From Pipra filicauda (taxonomy: Eukaryota; Chordata; Aves; Passeriformes; Pipridae): a stretch of 64,000 bases of DNA. Position 1 is the stretch's first letter, and the number at the start of each line of letters is the position of its first letter. Shown here piece by piece: positions 60,316 through 64,000 of the stretch. The stretch covers positions 124,001 through 188,000 of the forward strand of contig NW_024104771.1 in NCBI RefSeq assembly GCF_003945595.2, read 5' to 3'. Below the pieces are notes generated by a model. That model was not told the origin of the DNA. It did not search any database and was given only the letters and a program-made list of their open reading frames with translations. The position numbers were made by a program, and so were the translations under genes.

Positions 60316-62656
60316 ACAACAGTTTAAACAAGACCAGACCCAGTGTCAGCCCTTTTAGCCTGGCCAGCCCCTCCTGCCCCAGCCTCCCCTGCCACAGGTG
60401 GACTTTGGAAGGTCAGCCTGCCCCATAATACAGTTTCTTTTCAAACAAACCCCTCTCCTCGGAGAGGAAACCCATCGCTCAGCCCCACAATCACCGGTTT
60501 AAGCATCCTTTAGATGGCACCTGTTCAAGCGTCACATCCAGGGGCTGGAAGGCAGACGGCTCCCCGAGCAGCCTCCTGCTGGGACGCTGTTCTTCCTTTT
60601 ATCCCCCTCCTTTGAGAGCCACAGGGGCGGACAATACGGTCACCACATTGCTGGGAATTCACTCAGCCTTAGCTCACTTTTTTTCTGGGAGGGTTTCCCC
60701 TCCTCTCCCCCCTCTTTCCCCCCCCCCCCCTTGCCTTTTATCTATTGTGTTACCAGCTTGTTTAAAAGCAAAAAAAAAGGGGTGTGGGGAGGGGGAAGAG
60801 ATCTGGCTGGTTGCCTTTGTAACCTGGAGGAGATCCTTGTGGTTTAGGAATTGTCTTAGACTCCAGGACAAAGTGCTGAACATCCACCCAGCCCTGACGG
60901 TCTCGGTTCCAGTTGGCCACGGAGACACTTGGACTTGAACTGCAAATTTGCCTTTAGGGGATTAAATCCCGATTTACATAACTAATCCCCGCGGTGAGGG
61001 GAGGCTGGGCCGGGGAGGAAAGGGCACAGAGGTTTCCTGAGAAAAATTTTGGGGAGGGGGGGGAAGTGAAAGCCGTGAAAGCTGAGACCTGGAGGTATTT
61101 AATTTATGGTGGTTGTTGTTTCATCAGTCGGTGCTTTTAATATGGGGAGGCAAAATTAAAAGTACTGACTCGTGGGAACTGCTTCCCTTGAGCATCTCAG
61201 TTGTAACTACAGACAGAAGCTACAGAAGTTGTTACTAAACTTAGTCCTTTACTGCTCCATCCTGAAAATCGTGGATGAGGGAACTGGCTCCTCCACAGGC
61301 TCCTTCACCAGAACTCTGAGCCTTGTCTGAGTCTTGGTTACAAATGATCTCTCATTTTCAGGGGGATCCTTTGCATTTACTTTAATTGTTATTTAAAAAT
61401 GACATAAACTTAGTGAACATCGAGTGCCTGACATGGAAATTCTTGAGACACAATAAATAAAAGGCTCCTATAGACTGTAGGGCCACAACGTTGTGTTTTA
61501 CAGATTATTCATATTTCAGGTATTTTATCTGTAAAATACACACGTCCTGTGTTAAGGGCAAGAATGAGAATTAAGGAAGTTTATGTTTCTTGTGATAATT
61601 CCACCTGCTCTCAGGGAATTTAAGCACTGAGCAGTGTCAGAGTGGTGTTTCTGGCCTGGCTTACACAAAGGGGAACACTGGGATGCAAATACTTGATAAG
61701 CTGCCTCTCTGCACAGTATTCCAACAGGTTTTCCTGGGAATGAAGGCTCTCCCTTCCCTTCTTTCTGGGGAAACCATCCCTTGGGTTTATCAGGAACGAG
61801 GACTGTGATTTATCTGGAGCCAAGCAGGGCTAAAACTCACTATTTGCACCCACACAAATCAGTGTCTCTGCTCCACGAACCCCTTTGCTCCTTCAGGTTT
61901 TACCTCATTCCTCCCAGGCAGGTTGGAGAAAGAGGGAATGGTGAGGATGAGAGCAGCAATCCTTCCCAGGCAGCCAAATTCCTTGGAGTCACCAGCAGGA
62001 ACTGCTGCCTTAGAGTCTAAATCCCTCAGCTGGAACAGCAGGGTGGGCTCCACAGGGCACAGCAGCGATGGCTCATCCTCTGCCAGCTGCAGCCACCGGG
62101 GAGAACGTGCCAGAATCCAGGAGTTTTCCAAACCACATCCCTTCCAGGAGGCTGTTTTCCCACTTCAGGCCCAGCTTTCATCCCTCTCACCCCCGTGGAT
62201 ACATCGAGCTCCTTCACCTCCCTGCAAAACCAGCACAGAGAGGAGTCTCCACACATTATTTATGCACATTATTTAAGGCTAAATAATTTAGTTTGTCTTC
62301 CTTTAAAGCTTTGCTTTTGAGCCTTTTCTCTCTGCATCCCTTGTTTTGGATACTGTGGGGGCTCAAAACATCGGGAAAGTTTATGGTGGTCACAATTTCA
62401 AAGTGATTCCAAAGTCCTTCCTTGAAGAGGTAAATAATCCACAGCAGGGAATCCTGAAAATCTGGGAATTCGGGCTCCAGGGGCTTCCACTGCCCTCCTG
62501 CAAAGGCCTCAGGTGAATTATTTTGCTTTCCCCCTTCTTCTCTGTTTGGATTGTTGGTTGTTCAAGCAGGGAATGACATTTTATCCCACCTTCTGCCCCA
62601 TTCCAGGATCAAGGGGGTTTGATCAGATCTCTGCGTGTTCCACCATCACAGCTGAT

Positions 62657-62731
62657 AGGAATTGTAATAGAGATTAAATTGTAATAGGAATTAAATTGTA
62701 ATAGGGATTAAATTGTAATAGGGATTAAAAC
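62657..62731. repeat. 18-bp AATTGTAATAGGGATTAA repeat
   Basis: About four tandem copies in AT-rich intergenic sequence. Confidence 0.9.
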
Positions 62732-64000
62732 CAGAATGATGGTGGTGTTAGAAACAAGTCATCACCTGTGATTCACTGCCCTACACAAAACTTCACCCAA
62801 ATTCATTTTTGGCCTATCCCACATATAATTCTGCTGAAGAGACTTCTGGGTTTGGTTTTTTTTCCTCTCTAGTGGGTTTTTAAAGGACAGAAACTCTTTC
62901 CTTTTGTCTCCACCAAAACCTGATTTCGTTCCCTGGCAACTAAAGGTCCGTTTTCACAGGTGGGGGGGGGGGTGAAAGGGGTGAAAATCCTGGTTACTTC
63001 TTTCAATTTTCAGAGTGGACCGTTGAGCAGGCACTTAGCAGTTTATCAGATGGGTTATTTTGGCCTTTGTCGTGGGCTAAAAGCTGCATTTCTGGCATAC
63101 AAACACCCACAGGAACATTCAGAGAGTGAAGAAAGCCAAGAGCCCGACACACACACACACTCCCACACTCCCAGCTTTGCTTTGTCAGGAATTTTCTGCC
63201 CTTGGACAAGTCACTTCCTCCCTTTGTGCCTCATTTTCCCCCCTTTGCTGGAGCAACTCCCCACTGCAGAGCACTTTTGGGGTTGTTTGTCCCGAAAAAA
63301 GCAGCAAGAAGAGACAGAAGAGCAAGTTATTATTCATTAAACAATGTCATTAAGGGCCTGGAAAGGAAACAGTGATGTCATCAACGACTTTGAAGGGAAA
63401 TCGTGCCATTAATGACTTAGGAAGGGAAAAAAAGCAGTGATTGAAAGAGCTCCTTTCCCCCCCTTGCAGCAGCTTAAATCAAACAAGACAGTGGATCATG
63501 TTTGTCTCCGTGGCTTTGAGGCCTTCAAAACACTAAAACTGATTCATGTGGTAGGTCAGGAAGATGACAAATTCGCTTTTTGGTGCTGGATTAAATTTAT
63601 GAGTGGAAATATTTTAAGGGATTGTTAGAATTGCTCCCTCTCCTTTCGCCCTAAAAGCCCCAAACTCCCACGTTTTCGTGCCCCACCCGTGTTTGTGACA
63701 CTTCCCAGCCCACTTTCCTCACTGTCCTCTCCCTCTGGGATCCCTGTGGGTCACGTATTTCGGGGGGTTTAGCTGTTTATTCCCTTCTTCCTGCAAAAGA
63801 GAGGCTGGGCTTCAGCCCAGGGAGCTGAGGAACATCCCTAAAACACGTCCAGCTTAACAAACCTAACGGGAGAGTCCCAAAATCCCATAAACACGGCTTT
63901 GGAAGCAACTTCAAGAGACTAATTAGGCTAATTCCCCACGGGGAGGCAGAGCCAAGGGCTGATTAGTGTCATATTATGGGGTTTATTATTATTATTTACA

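Larger units (their letters stand above)
59621..64000. other. MLLT6 upstream intergenic region, no gene seen
   Basis: About 4.4 kb beyond the promoter island. Open frames are short and resemble no family I know. It contains a CR1 remnant (60248-60315), a C-run (60721-60731), an 18-bp repeat (62657-62731), a short CA run near 63150 and AT-rich sequence. In humans the next genes this way are EPOP and SRCIN1 (recalled); neither is visible before the window ends. Confidence 0.65.

Overview
This is vertebrate nuclear DNA, almost certainly from a bird. The only recognisable interspersed repeats are CR1-type LINE 3' ends, with their characteristic ATTCCATGATTC-like termini. The DNA is GC-rich and crowded with minisatellites, as on avian microchromosomes. 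The gene order PCGF2 - CISD3 - MLLT6 matches the block on human 17q12, and its avian counterpart is chicken chromosome 27 (from memory, not checked here). No prokaryotic system, CRISPR array, viral gene or rRNA/tRNA was found.

Layout. Bases 1-1645 are the 5' side of PCGF2, with tandem repeats and an RFX X-box-like element. PCGF2 (Mel-18, Polycomb RING finger) lies on + with nine coding exons (1646-8211, 323 aa) and a 3'UTR to about 10,135. A 24-bp tandem array fills the gap to CISD3. CISD3 (mitochondrial double-CDGSH protein) lies on - with two coding exons (11787 down to 10902, 120 aa). MLLT6 (AF17, PHD-finger DOT1L cofactor) fills the rest on -: 3'UTR about 13,115-17,434, then 20 coding exons from 17,435 up to the start codon at 58,798, about 1,054 aa. 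A CpG-rich promoter spans about 58,800-59,600. From 59,620 to 64,000 I see no gene. I rebuilt all three gene models by hand from splice-site phase and remembered vertebrate protein features; every exon junction closes in frame.

Biology. PCGF2 is a subunit of Polycomb repressive complex 1 and works with RING1A/B. MLLT6 reads histone H3 through a PHD-knuckle-ePHD module and recruits DOT1L through an octapeptide/leucine-zipper segment. CISD3 is a 2Fe-2S protein of the mitochondrial matrix. They are physical neighbours; no shared pathway is implied.

The most unusual feature is not a gene but the way tandem arrays sit on functional boundaries. About 20 copies of the MLLT6 exon 5 end with its 5' splice site stand in a 29-bp array starting at the genuine exon 5 donor. 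A 34-bp array with donor-like sequences abuts the CISD3 start codon. PCGF2 intron 9 is almost wholly minisatellite. Long CCAT-type arrays occur in PCGF2 intron 3 and in the MLLT6 3'UTR, so the two transcripts carry complementary repeats. MLLT6 also has a three-codon upstream ORF whose stop overlaps the main start codon.
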